A DNA stretch of 64,000 bases from Megalopta genalis (Eukaryota; Arthropoda; Insecta; Hymenoptera; Halictidae), in NCBI RefSeq assembly GCF_051020955.1, contig NW_027476837.1, positions 62,001-126,000 of the forward strand, given 5' to 3'. The stretch's first letter is position 1. Every line of letters begins with the position of its first letter. The notes under the pieces were generated by a model, which did not search any database, was not told where the DNA came from, and saw only the letters and a list, made by a program, of their open reading frames with translations. The translations under genes and the position numbers were made by a program. Positions 13,490-26,440 of this stretch are shown here, piece after piece.

Positions 13490-13780
13490 TTGAAGCTAAC
13501 TCGTTTGATTCGTCTGCATTTGAAGCAATATCACTTATATCCCAAGTGTTTGAAGCTCAATCATTTGTTTCGCATAGATATGAAGCTAAACCTTCTACAT
13601 CGCATTGATTTGCAGCTAAATCATGTGTTTCGAATGGATTTTGAAGCTGACTCGTTTGATTCGTCTGCATTTGAAGCTATATCACTTATATCCCAAGTGT
13701 TTGAAGCTCAATCATTTGTTTCGCATAGATATGAAGCTAAACCTTCTACATCGCATTGATTTGCAGCTAAATCATGTGTT
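13490..13780. repeat. Tandem duplication, 151-bp period (one pentamer plus one base)
   Basis: Two near-identical units end in GCAGCTAAATCATGTGTTT and start with a 31-bp TTTTGAAGCT monomer. They show a single pentamer being duplicated together with its extra base. Confidence 0.7.
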
Positions 13781-14445
13781 TCGCATGGATTTGAAGCTAA
13801 CACGTTTGTTTCGCATACAGTTGCACCTATATCACCTATATCACAAGTGTTTGAAGCTCAATCATTTGTTTCGCATAGATATGAAGCTAAACAATGTACA
13901 TCCCATTGATTTGATTCTAAACATTGTGTACCGCATGGATTTGAATCTAAACCTTCTACATCGCATTGATTTGCAGCTAAATCATGTGTTTCGCATGGAT
14001 TTGAAGCTAACACGTTTGTTTCGTCTACATTTGAAGCTATATTACTTATATCCCAAGTATTTGAAGCTAAATCATTTTTTTGGCATGGATTTGAAGCTAA
14101 TCTTTCTACATCGCACTGATTTGAAGGTAAATCGTGTGTTTCGCTCGATATGAAGCTACCTCGTTTGTTTCGTTTGCATTTGAAGCTATATCACTTATAT
14201 CGCAAGTATCTGAAGCTAAATTATTTGTTACGCATGGATTTGAAGCTAAGCCTTCTACTTCGTATCGATTTGAAGCTAAATGATGTGTATCGCATGGATG
14301 TTGAAGGTAACTCTTTTGATTCGTCTGCATTTGATGCTATATCACTTATATCGCAAGGATTTGAAGCTAAATCATTTGTTCCCAATGGATTAGAAGCTAA
14401 GCCTTCTACTTCGCATTGATTTGAACCTAAATCATTTGTTTCGAA

Positions 14446-15415
14446 TGGATTTGAAACTAAGCCTTCTACTTCGCATTGATTTGAAGCTTAATCATGTGTA
14501 TCGCATGGATTTTGAAGCTAAACCTTCTACATCGCATTGTTTTGCAGCTAAATCATGTGTTTCGCATGGATTTGAAACTAACTCGTTTGTTGCGCATGCC
14601 GATGGATCTAAATAACGTATATCACAAGTATTTGTAGCTAAACCATTTGTTCCGTATGGATTTGAAGCTATTCCTTCTACTTGGGATTGATTTGTAGCTA
14701 CATCATTTGTTTCGCATGGATTTGAAGCTAACTCGTTTGTTTCGCACGCAGTTGCAGCTATATCACCAATATCCCAAGTGTTTGAAGCTCAATCATTTGT
14801 TTCGCATAGATATGAAGCGAAACCTTCTACATCGCATTGATTTGAAGCTAAACCGTGTGTTCCGCATGGATTTGAATCTGAACCTTCTACATAGCATTGA
14901 TTTGCAGCTAAATCATGTGTTTCGAATTTATTTGAAACTAAGCCTTCTACTTCGCATTGATTTGAAGCTTAATCATGTGTATCGCATGGATTTTGAAGCT
15001 AAACCTTCTACATCGCATTGTTTTGCAGCTAAATCATGTGTTTCGCATGGATTTGAAACTAACTCGTTTGTTGCGCATGCCGATGGATCTAAATAACGTA
15101 TATCACAAGTATTTGTAGCTAAACCATTTGTTCCGTATGGATTTGAAGCTATTCCTTCTACTTCGGATTGATTTGTAGCTACATCATTTGTTTCGCATGG
15201 ATTTGAAGCTAACTCGTTTGTTTCGCACGCAGTTGCAGCTATATCACCTATATCCCAAGTGTTTGAAGCTCAATCATTTGTTTCGCACAGATAGGAAGCT
15301 AGACCTCCTACATCGCATTAATTTGATGCTAAACCTTGTGTACCGCATGGATTTGAAGCTAAACCTTCTACATCGCATTGATTTGCAGCTAAATCATGTG
15401 TTTCGCATGGATTTG
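14446..15415. repeat. Tandem duplication, 481-bp period
   Basis: Copy 1 is about 14446-14926 and copy 2 is about 14927-15415. The marker GCGCATGCCGATGGATCTAA occurs in both copies, at about 14593 and 15074. The offset of 481 is 16 monomers plus one base. Confidence 0.85.
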
Positions 15416-16169
15416 AAGCTAACTCGTTTGATTCGTCTTCATTTGAAGATATTTCAACTATATTCCAAGTGTTTGAAGCTCAATCATTTGTTTCGCATAG
15501 ATATGAAGCTAAATCTTCTACATCGCATTGATTTGATGCTAAACCTTGTGTACCGCATGAATTTGAAGCTAAACCTTCTACATCGCACTGCTTTGAATGT
15601 AAATCGTGTGTTTCGCTCGATATGAAGCTACCTCGTTTGTTTCGTTTCCATTTGAAGCTATATCACTTATATCGCAAGTATGTGAAGCTAAATTATTTGT
15701 TACGCATGGATTTGAAGCTAAGCCTTTTACTTCGTATCGATTTGAAGCTAAATGATGTGTATCGCATGGATGTTGAAGCTAACTCGTTTGATTCGTCTGC
15801 ATTTGATGCTATATCACTTATATCGCAAGGATTTGAAGCTAAATCATTTGTTTCGAATGGATTAGAAACTAAGCCTTCTACATCGCATTGATTTGAAGCT
15901 TAATCATGTGTATCGCATGGATTTTGAACCTAAACCTTCTACATCGCATTGATTTGCTGCGAAACCATGTGTTTCCCATGGATTTGAAACTATCTCTCTT
16001 GTTGCGCATGCTGATGAACATAAATACCGTATATCACAAGTATTTGTAGCTAAAGCATTTGTTCCGTATGGATTTGAAGCTATTCCTTCTACTTGGAATT
16101 GATTTGTAGTTACATCATTTATTTCGCATGGATTTGAAGCTAACTCGTTTGTTTCGCATGGATTTGAAG

Positions 16170-16529
16170 CTAACTCGTTTGTTTCCCCTGAATTTGAATC
16201 TATATCACTTTTACCGCAAGTATCTGAAGCTAAACCATTTGCGTCGCATTGATTTGAAGTTAAACCTTCTACATCGCATTGATGTGAAGCTAAACCGTCT
16301 ACATCGCATTGATTTGAAGCTAAATCATTTGTTTCGCATGGATTTGAAGCTAACTCGTTTGTTTCCCCTGCATTTGAATCTATATCACTTTTACCGCAAG
16401 TATCTGAAGCTAAACCATTTGCGTCGCATTGATTTGAAGTTAAACCTTCTACATCGCATTGATGTGAAGCTAAACCGTCTACATCGCATTGATTTGAAGC
16501 TAAATCATTTGTTTCCCATGGATTTGGAG
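16170..16529. repeat. Tandem duplication, 180-bp period (6 monomers)
   Basis: Two adjacent units share CACTTTTACCGCAAG, CATTTGCGTCGCATTG and two consecutive D-type monomers (ACCTTCTAC then ACCGTCTAC). Here the unit is a hexamer, a pentamer with one D monomer duplicated. Confidence 0.88.
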
Positions 16530-16658
16530 CTAACTCGTTTGTTTCCCCTGCATTTGAAGCTATATCACTTATATCGCAAGTATCTGAAGCTAAATTATTT
16601 GATACGCATGGATTTGAAGCTAAACCTTCTACATCGCATTGATTTGAAGCTAAATCAT

Positions 16659-19600
16659 TTGTTTCGCATGGATTTGAAGCTCAACCTTCTAAAGCGCATT
16701 TATTTGCAGCTAAATCACGTGATTCTCTTGGATTTGATACTATCTCGTTTGTTTCGATTGCATTTGAAGCTATGTCACTTATATCGCAAGTATCTGACGC
16801 TAAATCATTGGTTTCGCATGGCTTTCAAGCAAAAATTCTACATCGCATAGATTTGAAGCTAGCTCGTTTGATTCATCTGCATTTGAAGCTATATCACTTA
16901 AATCGCAAGTATTTGAAGAAAAATCATTTGTTTCGCATAGATATGAAGCTAAACCTGCTACATAGCATTGATTTGAAGCTTAATCATGTGTTTTGCATGG
17001 ATTTGAAGCTAACTCGTTTGTTTCGTCTGCATTTGAAGCTATATCACTTATATCGCAAGTATCTGTAGCTAAATCACTTGTTTCGCATGGATTCGAAGGT
17101 GAACCTTCTACATCGCATTGATTTGCAGCTAAATCATGTGTTTCGCTTGGATTTGAAGCTAAACCTTCTACATCCATTGAGTTGAATCTAAATCATGTGT
17201 TTTCCATGGATCTGATGCTAACTCGTTTGTTTCCCCTGCATTTGGAGCAATATGATTTATATCGCATGTATCTGATGCTAAATCATTCGTTTCGCATGGA
17301 TTTCAAGCTAAACCTTCTACATCGCATTGATTTAGAGCCAAGTCATGTGTTTCGCAAGCATTTGAAGCTAACTCGTTTGTTTCGTCTGCATTTGAAGCTA
17401 TATCACTTATATCCCAAGTATTTGCAGCTAAATCATTTGTTTCGCATGGATTCGAAGCAAATCCTTCTACATCGCATTGATTTGAAGCTAAATCATGTGT
17501 TTCGCTTGGATTTGAAGCTAAACATTCTACATCGCATTTATTTGAAGCTAAATCATGTGAATCGCACGGATTTTGAAGCTAACTCGTCAGTTTCGTCTGC
17601 ATTTGAAGCTATATCACTTATATCCCAAGTGTTTGAAGCTAATTCATTTGTTTCGCATGGATTTGAAGCTAAACCTTCTACATCGCAATGATTTGGAGCT
17701 AAATCATGTGTTTCGCTTGGATCTGAATCTAAACCTTCTACATCGCATTGATTTGAAGCTAAATCATGTGATTCGCTTGAATTTGAAGCTAACTGGTTTG
17801 TTTCCCTTGCATTTGAAGCTACGTCACATATATCGCAAGTATCTGATGCTAAATCATTTGTTTCGCATGGATTTCTAGCTAACTCGTTTGTTTCCCCTGC
17901 ATTTGAAGCTATATCATGTACATCGCAAGTATCTGATGCTAAATCATTTGTGTCGCATGGATTTGAAGCTAAGGCTTCCACTTCTCATCTATTTGAAGCT
18001 AAATGATGTGTATCGCATGAATTTTGAAGCTAACTGGTTTGATTCGACTGCATTTGAAACTATATCACTTATATACCAATTGTTTGAAGCTGAATCATTT
18101 GTTTCGCAAGGATTTGAAACAAAGCCTTCTACATCGCAATGATTTGAAGCTAAATCATGTGTTTCGCTTGGATTTGAAGCTAAGCCTTCTACTTCGCATT
18201 GATTTGAAGCTACATCATGTGTTTCGCTTGGATTTGAAAATAAATGGTTTGTTTCGCATGCAGTTGAAGCTAAATCATGTATGTCACAAGTATTCGAAGC
18301 GAAACCATTTGTTTTGCATGGATTTGAAGCTAAGCCTTCTACTTCGCATTGGTTTGAAGCTAACTCGTTTGTTTCGTCTTCAAATGAAGCTATATCACTT
18401 ATATCGCAAGTATTTGAGGAAAAATCATGTGTTTTGCATGGATTTGAATCTAGCTCGTTTGTTTCTCCTGCATTTGAAGCTATATCACTTATATCGCAAG
18501 TATCTGAAGCTAAATCATTTGTTTCGCATGGATTTGAAGCTAACTCGTTTGTTTCGTCTGCATTTGAAGCTATATCACATATATCCCAAGTGTTTGAAGC
18601 TCAATCATTTGCTTCGCTTCTATTTGAAGCTAATCCTTCTACATCGCATTGATTTGAAGCTAAATCATGTGCCTTGCTTGGATTTAAAGCTAACTCGTTT
18701 TTTTAGCCAGCATTTAGAGCTATATCACTTAAATCGCAAGTATCTGAAGCTAAATCATTTGTTTCGCATGGATTTGAATCTAAACCTTCTACTTCGCATC
18801 GAGCTGATACTAAATGATGTGTATCGTATGGATTTTGAAGCTAACTCGATTGATTCGTATGCATTTGATGCTATATCACTTATATCGCAATTATTTGAGC
18901 TAAATCATTTGTGTCGCATGAATTTGAAGCTAAGGCTTCTACTTCTCATCTATTTGAAGCTAAATGATGTGTATCGCATGAATTTTGAAGCTAGCTGGTT
19001 TGATTCGTCTGTATTTGAAACTATATCACTTATATACCAATTGTTTGAAGCTGAATCATTTGTTTCGCAAGGATTTGAAACAAAGCCTTCTACATCGCAA
19101 TGATTTGAAGGTAAATCATGTGTTTCGCTTGGATTTGAAGCTAAACCTTCTACATCCCATTGATTTGAAGCTAAATCATGTGTTTTCCATGGATTTGATG
19201 CTAACTCGTTTGTTTCCCCTGCATTTGGAGCTATATGAGTTATATCGCATGTATCTGATGCTAAGTCATTTGTGTCGCATGGATTTGAAGCTAAACCTTC
19301 TACATCGAATAGATTTGAAGCTAACTCGATTGTTTCGTCTTCATTTGAAGCTACATCACTTATATCGGAAGTATTTGAGGAAAAATCATGTGTTTTGCAT
19401 GGATTTGAAACTAACTCGTTTGTTTCTCCTGCATTTGAAGCTATATCACTTATATCGCATGTATCTGAAGCTAAATCATTTGTTTCGCATGGATTTGAAG
19501 CTAACTCGTTTGTTTCGTCTGCATTTGAAGCTATATCACATACATCCCAAGTGTTTGAAGCTCATTCATTTGCTTCGCTTCTATTTGAAGCTAATCCTTC

Positions 19601-22600
19601 TACATCGCATTGATTTGAAGCTAAATCATGTGATTCGCTTGAATTTGAAGCTAACTCGTTTGTTTCCCCTGCATTTGAAGCTATGTCACATATATCGCAA
19701 GTATCTGATGCTAAATCTTTTGTTACGCATGGATTTGAAGCTAAACCTTCTACATCGCATTGATTTGCATCTAAATCATGTGTTTCGCAAGGATATGAAG
19801 CTAACTCGTTTGTTTCGACTGCATTTGAAGCTAGATCACTTATATCGCAAGCATCTGAAACCGAATCATTGGTTTCGCATGGATTTGAAGCTAAGCCTTC
19901 TACTTCGCATTGATTTGAAGCTAAATCATGTGTTTCGGTTGGATTTGAAAATAAATGGTTTGTTTCGAATGCAGTTGAAGCTAAATCATGTATATCACCA
20001 GTATTTGAAGTTAAACTATTCGTTTCAGATGGATTTGAAGCTAAGCCTTCTACTTCGCTTTGATTTGAAGCTGATTAATGGGTTTCGCTTGAATTTGAAG
20101 CTAACTCGTTTGTTACACATGCTGTTGAATCTGAATCATGTATATCACAAGTATTTGAAGCTAAAGCATTTGATTCGCTTGGATTTGAATCTAAGCCTTC
20201 TACTTCGCATTGATTTGAAGCTGAATCATGTGTTTCGCTTGAATTTGAAGCTAACAAGATTTTTTCGCATGCATTTGAAGCTAAATCATGTATATCACAA
20301 GTATTTGAAACTAAACCATTTGTTTCGCATGAATTCGAAGGTAAGCCTTCCACTTCGCATTGATTTGCTGCTAAATCATGTGTTTCGCATGGATTTGAAG
20401 ATAACTCGTTTGTTTCGCCTGCATTTGATGCTAAACCTTCCACATAGCATTGATTTGAAACTTAATCATGTGTTTTGCATGGATTTGAAGGTAACTCGTC
20501 TGTTACCCCTGCATTTGAAGCTATATCAGTTATACCGCAAGTATCTGAAGCTAAATCATTGGTTTCGCATGGATTTGAAGCTATACCTTCTACATCGAAT
20601 TGATTTGAAGCTAAATCATGTGATTCGCTTGGATTTGAAGCTAACATGTTTGTTTCGCATGCAGTTGATGCTAAATCATATATATTACAAGTATCTCAAG
20701 CTAAACCATTTGTTTCGCATGAATTTGAATCTAAACCATGTGTTTCGCATGAATTTGGACCTAAATCTTGTTTTTGCATTCATTTGAAGCTTAATCATGT
20801 GTTTTGCATGTATTTGAAGCTAACTCGTTTCTTTCGCCTGCATTTGAAGAAACATCACTTATATCGCAAGAATCTGATGCTAAATCATTTGTTTCGCATG
20901 GATTTGAAGCTAAACCTTCTACATAGCATTGATTTGAAGCTTAATCATGTGTTTTGCATGGATTTCAAGCTAACTCGTTTGTTCCGCATGCAGTTAAAGC
21001 TAAGTCATATGTAAAACAAGTATTTGATGCTAAACTATTCGTGTCGCATGGATTTGAAACTAAGCCTTCTTCTTCGCACTGATTTGAAGCTAAATCATGT
21101 CTTTCGCTTGGATTTGAAGCTAATTCGTTTGTTTCGCATGCAGTTGAAGCTAAATCATGTATGTCACAAGTATTCGAAGCGAAACCATTTGTTTTGCATG
21201 GATTTGAAGCTAAGCCTTCTACTTCGGATTGATTTGAAGCTAAATCTTTTTTTTCGGTTGGATTTGAAAATAAATGGTTTGTTTCGAATGCAGTTGAAGC
21301 TAAATCATGTATCAAACAAGTATTTAAAGCTAAACTAATCGATTCGCATGGATTTGAAACTAAGCCTTCTTCTTCGCATTGATTTGAAGCTAAATCATGT
21401 GTTTCGCATGGATTTGAAGCTAACTCGTTTGTTTCTCCTGCATTTGAAGCTATATCACTTATATCGCATGTATCTGATGCTAAATCAATTGTATCGCATG
21501 GATTTGAAGTTAATGCTTCTACTTCGAATTGATTTGAAGCTAAACCATTTGATTCGCATTGATTTGAAGCTGAGCCTTCTACTTCGCATTGATTTGATGC
21601 TAAATCATGTGTGTCGTTAGAATTTGAAACTAATACGTTTGTTTCGCATGCGATTGAAGCTAAATCATGCATATCTCAAGTATTTGAAGCTGAACCATTT
21701 GTTTCGCTTGGATTTGAATCTAAGCCTTCTACATCGCATTAATTTGAAGCTAAATCATGTGTTTCGCTTGGATTTGAAGCTATCTCGTTTGTTTCGCACG
21801 CAGTTGAAGATAAATCATGTATATCACAAGTATTTGAAGCTAAACCATTTGATTCGCATGGATTTGAAGCTAAGCCTTCAACTTCGCTTTGATATGAAGC
21901 TAAATCATTTGGTTCGCATGGATTTGAAGCTAACTCGATTGTTTCGCGTGCATTTGAAGTTATATCACTTATATCGCAATTATCAGAAGATAAATCATTT
22001 GTTTCTCATGTAGATGAAGCTAATTCTTCTACTTCGCATTGATTTGAATCTAAATCATGTGTTTCGCATGGATTTGAAGCTAACTCGTTTGTTTCGACAG
22101 CATTTGAATCTAAATCATGTATATCACAATTATTTGAATCTAAAGCATTTGCTTCCCATTGATTTGAAGATAAGCCTTCTACTTCGCATTGATTTGAAGC
22201 TAAATCATGTGTTCCGCATGGATTTGAAGATAACTCGTTTGTTTCGCATGCAGTTGAAGCTAAATCATGTTTATCACAAGTATCTGAAACTAAACCATTT
22301 GTTTCGCAAGAATATGAATCTAACCCATGTGTTTCATATGAATTTGTAGCTAAATCAGGGCTTTCGCATGGATTTGAAGCTAACTCGTTTGTTTCATATG
22401 CTGTTGATGCTAAATCATGTATATCACAAGTATTTGAAGCTATAGCATTTGATTCGCATGGATTTGAAGCTAAGCCTTCTACTTCGCATTGATTTGAAGC
22501 TGAATCCTGTGTTTCGCTTGAATTCGAATCCAACACGTTTGTTTCACATGCAGTTGAAGCTAAATCATGTATATCACAAGTATTTGAAGCTAAAGCATTT

Positions 22601-25600
22601 GATTCGCATGGGTTTGAAGCTAAGCCTTCTACTTCGCATTGATTTAAAGCTGAATCCTGTGATCCGCATGGATTTGAAGCTAACTCGTTTGTTTCGCATG
22701 CGATTGAAGCTAAATCATGCATATCTCAAGTATTCGAAGCTGAACCATTTGTTTCGCATGGATTTGAAGCTATCTCGTTTGTTTCGCCAGCATTTGAAGC
22801 TAAATCATGTATATCACAAGTATTTGAAGCTAAACAATTTGATTCGCTTTGATTTGAAGCTAAGCATTCTACTTCGCATTCATTTGAAGCTGAATCATTT
22901 CTTTCGCTTGAATTTGAAGCTAACACGTTTGTGTCACATGCAGTTGAAGGTAAATCATGTATATCACAAGTATTTGAAGCCAAAGCATTCGATTCGCATG
23001 GGTTTGAAGCTAAGCCTTCTACTTCGCATTGATTTGAAACTGAATCCTCTGATTCGCATGGATGTGAAGCTAACTCGTTTGTTTCGCAAGCATTTGAATC
23101 TAAATCATGTATATCACAATTATTTGAATCTAAAGCATTTGCTTCGCATTGATTTGAAGATAAGCCTTCTACATCGCATTGATTTGAAGCTGAATCCTGT
23201 GATACGCATGGATTTGAAGATAACTCGTTTGTTTCGCATGCAGTTGAATTTATATCACTTATATCACAAGTATTTGAAGCTGAACCATTTGTTTCGCATG
23301 GATTTGAAGCTAAGCCTTCTACTTCGCATTGGTTTGAACCTAAATCATTTGTTTCGAATGGATTGGAAACTAAGCCTTCTACTTCGCATTGATTTGAAGC
23401 TTAATCATGTGTATCGCATGGATTTTGAAGCTAAACCTTCTACATCGCATTGTTTTGCAGCTAAATCATGTGTTTCGCATGGATTTGAAACTAACTCGTT
23501 TGATTCGTCTGCATTTGAAGCTATATCACTTGTATCCCAAGTGTTTGACGCTGAATCATTTGTTTCGCATGGATTTGAAGCTAAACCTTCTACATCGAAT
23601 AGATTTGAAGCTAACTCGTTTGTTTCGTCTTCAAATGAAGCTATATCACTTGTATCGCAAGTATTTGAGGAAAAATCATGTGTTTTGCATGGATTTGAAA
23701 CTAGCTCGTTTGTTTCTCCTGCATTTGAAGCTATATCACTTATATCGCAAGTATCTGAAGCTAAATCATTTGTTTCGCATGGATTTGAAGCTAACTCGTT
23801 TGTTTCGTCTGCATTTGAAGCTATATCACATATATCCCAAGTGTTTGAAGCTCAATCATTTGCTTCGCTTCTATTTGAAGCTAATCCTTCTACATCGCAT
23901 TGATTTGAAGCTTAAGCATGTGTTTTGCATGGATTTGATGCTAACTCGTTTGCTTCCACTCCATTTGAAGCTGTTTCAGTTATATCGCAAGTATCTGATG
24001 CTAAATCATTTGTATCGCATGGAATTAAAGCTAAACCTTCCACATCGCATTGGTTTGAAGCTTAATCATGTGTTTCGCAAGGATATGAAGCTAACTCGTT
24101 TGTTTCGTCTGCATTTGTTGCTATATCACTTATATCGCAAGTATCTGAAGCTAAATCATTTGTGTCGCATGGATTTGAAGCTAAACCTTCTACATCGCAT
24201 TGATTTGCAGCAAAATCATGTGTTTCGCATGGATTTGAAACTAACTCGGTTGTTTCGTCAGCATTTGAAGCTATATCACTTATATCGCAAGTATCTCAAG
24301 CTAAATCATTTGTGTCGAATGGATTTGAAGCTAAACCTGCTACATAGCATTGATTTGAAGCTTAATCATGTGTTTTGCATGGATTTGAAGCTAACTCGTT
24401 TGTTTCGTCCGCATTTGAAGCTATATCACGTATATCCCAAGTGCTTGAAGCTAAATCTTTTGTTTCGCGTTGATTTGAAGCTAAGGCTTCTACTTCTCAT
24501 CTATTTGAAGCTAAATGATGTGTATCGCATGAATTTTGAAGCTAACTGGTTTGATTCGACTATATTTGAAACTATATCACTTATATACCAATTGTTTGAA
24601 GCTGAATCATTTGTTTCGCAAGGATTTGAAACAAAGCCTTCTACATCGCAATGATTTGAAGCTAAATCATGTGTTTCGCTTGGATTTGAAGCTAAACCTT
24701 CTACATCGCATTGATTTGTAGCTAAATCATGTGTGTCGCATGGATTTGTAGCTAACTCGATTTTTTCGCATGCATTTGATGCTATATCGCTTATATCGGA
24801 AGTATCTGAAGCTAAATCACTTGATTCGCATGGATTTGAAGCTAGGACATCTAGTTCGCATTTATTTGTAGCTCAATCATTTGTTTCGCGTGGATTTCAA
24901 GCTAAACCTTCTACATCGCATTGATTTGTAGCAAAATCATGTGTTTCGCATGGATTTGAAACTAACTCGGTTGTTTCGTCAGCATTTGAAGCTATATCAC
25001 TTATATCGCAAGTATCTCAAGCTAAATCATTTGTGTCGAATGGATTTGAAGCTAAACCTGCTACATAGCATTGATTTGAAGCTTAATCATGTGTTTTGCA
25101 TGGATTTGAAGCTAACTCGTTTGTTTCGTCTGCATTTGAAGCTATATCACGTATATCCCAAGTGCTTGAAGCTAAATCTTTTGTTTCGCGTTGATTTGAA
25201 GTTAAACATTCTACATCGCATTGATTTGCAGATAAATCCTGTGTTTCGCATGGATTTGAAGCTTACTTGTCTGTTTCGTCTGCATTTGAAGATATATCAC
25301 TTATATCCCGATTGTTTGAAGCTAAATCATTTGTTTCGCGTGGGTTTGAAGCTAAGAATTCTACATCGCATTGATTTACTGCTAAATCATGTGTTTCGCA
25401 TGGATTTGAAGCTAACTCGTTTGTTTCGTCTGCATTTGAATCTATATCACAAATCGAAAGTATGTGACTCTAAATCATTTGTTTCGCGTGGGATTGAAGC
25501 TAAGCTTTCTACGTCGCATTCATTTGCTGCTAAATCATATGTTTCGCATGGATTTGAAGCTAACTCGTTTGTTTCGTCTCCATTTGAAGCTATATCACTT

Positions 25601-26440
25601 ATATCCCAAGTATTTGAAGCTAAATCATTTGTGTTCCATGGATTTGTAGCTGAACCTTCTACATAGCATTGATTTGAAGCTCAATCATGTGTTTTGCATG
25701 GATTTGCTGCTAACTCCTTTGTTTCCCCTGCATTTGAAGCTATAACACTTATATCGCATGTATCTGATGCAAAATCATTTGTGTCGCATGGATTTGCAGA
25801 TAACTCGTTCGTTTCGCCTGCATTTGATGCTATATCACTTATATCGCAAGTATCTGAAGCTAAATCATTTGTTTACCATGGATTTGAAGCTAAACCTTCT
25901 ACATCGCATTGATTTGCAGTTCAATCAAGTATTTCGCTTGGATTTCAAGCTAACTCGATTGTTTCTCATGCATTTGAAGCTATATCACTTATATCGCAAG
26001 TAACTGAACCTAAATCATTTCTTTCGCATGGATTTGAAGCTAAGCCTTCTACTTGGCATTGATTTGAAGCTGAATCATTTCTTTCGCTTGAATTTGAAGC
26101 TAACACGTTTGTTTCACATGCAGTTGAAGCTAAATCATGTATATCACAAGTATTTCATGCTGAACCATTTGTTTCGCATGAATATTAAGCTAAACCATGT
26201 GCTTCGAACGAATTGGAAGCTAAATCAAGTGTTTCGCATGGGTTTGAAGCTAACTCGTTTTTTTCGCCTGCATTTGAAGTTACATCATGTATATCACAAG
26301 TATTTGAAGCTAAACCATTTATTTCGCATGGGTTCGAAGATAAGCATTCCACTTCGCATTGATTTGAAGCTAAATCATGTGGTTTGCATGGATTTGAGGA
26401 TAAATCATGTGTTTCGCATGGATTTGAAGCTAACTCGTTT
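16659..26440. repeat. 9.78-kb tandem duplication, copy 1
   Basis: This block repeats directly at 26439-36231. The offset is 9780 bp at the left end and 9781 bp after about 17174, where one C is missing in this copy. Reading line by line, I found only a few other differences (near 18993, 19928 and 24074). The offset of 9780 is 326 monomers. Within it lie long stop-free stretches, for example 18985-20787 and 22449-23903, which I regard as a by-product of the repeat. No gene is seen. Confidence 0.93.
22371..22520. repeat. Reference pentamer, subfamily II
   Basis: This pentamer differs from subfamily I at several linked positions. Monomer B reads CAGTTGAAGC (here CTGTTGATGC) followed by AATCATGTATATCACAAG. 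Monomer C carries ACCATTTGATTCG or similar. Monomer D carries GCCTTCTACTTCGCATT. Subfamily II dominates about 2750-4600, 6380-8460, 9060-9930, 19880-20450, 21000-23340, 43020-44540, 45450-47150, 48800-50000, 50800-52000 and 57951-60650. The linked differences show that whole pentamers, not single monomers, were the unit of amplification. Confidence 0.8.

Noticed and set aside
18985..20787. A 600-codon repeat protein gene, and its copy at 28766-30568
   Set aside because: The frame is set by a stop-poor 30-bp unit. Frame-breaking indels flank it, no start context or introns are visible, and replacement changes are as frequent as silent ones by eye.
22006..22722. Minus-strand Cys/Ser/Asn-rich repeat protein
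   Set aside because: The frame is interrupted repeatedly by TAA wherever the common variant GCTTAATC occurs on the plus strand. It exists in parallel with other open frames on the opposite strand.
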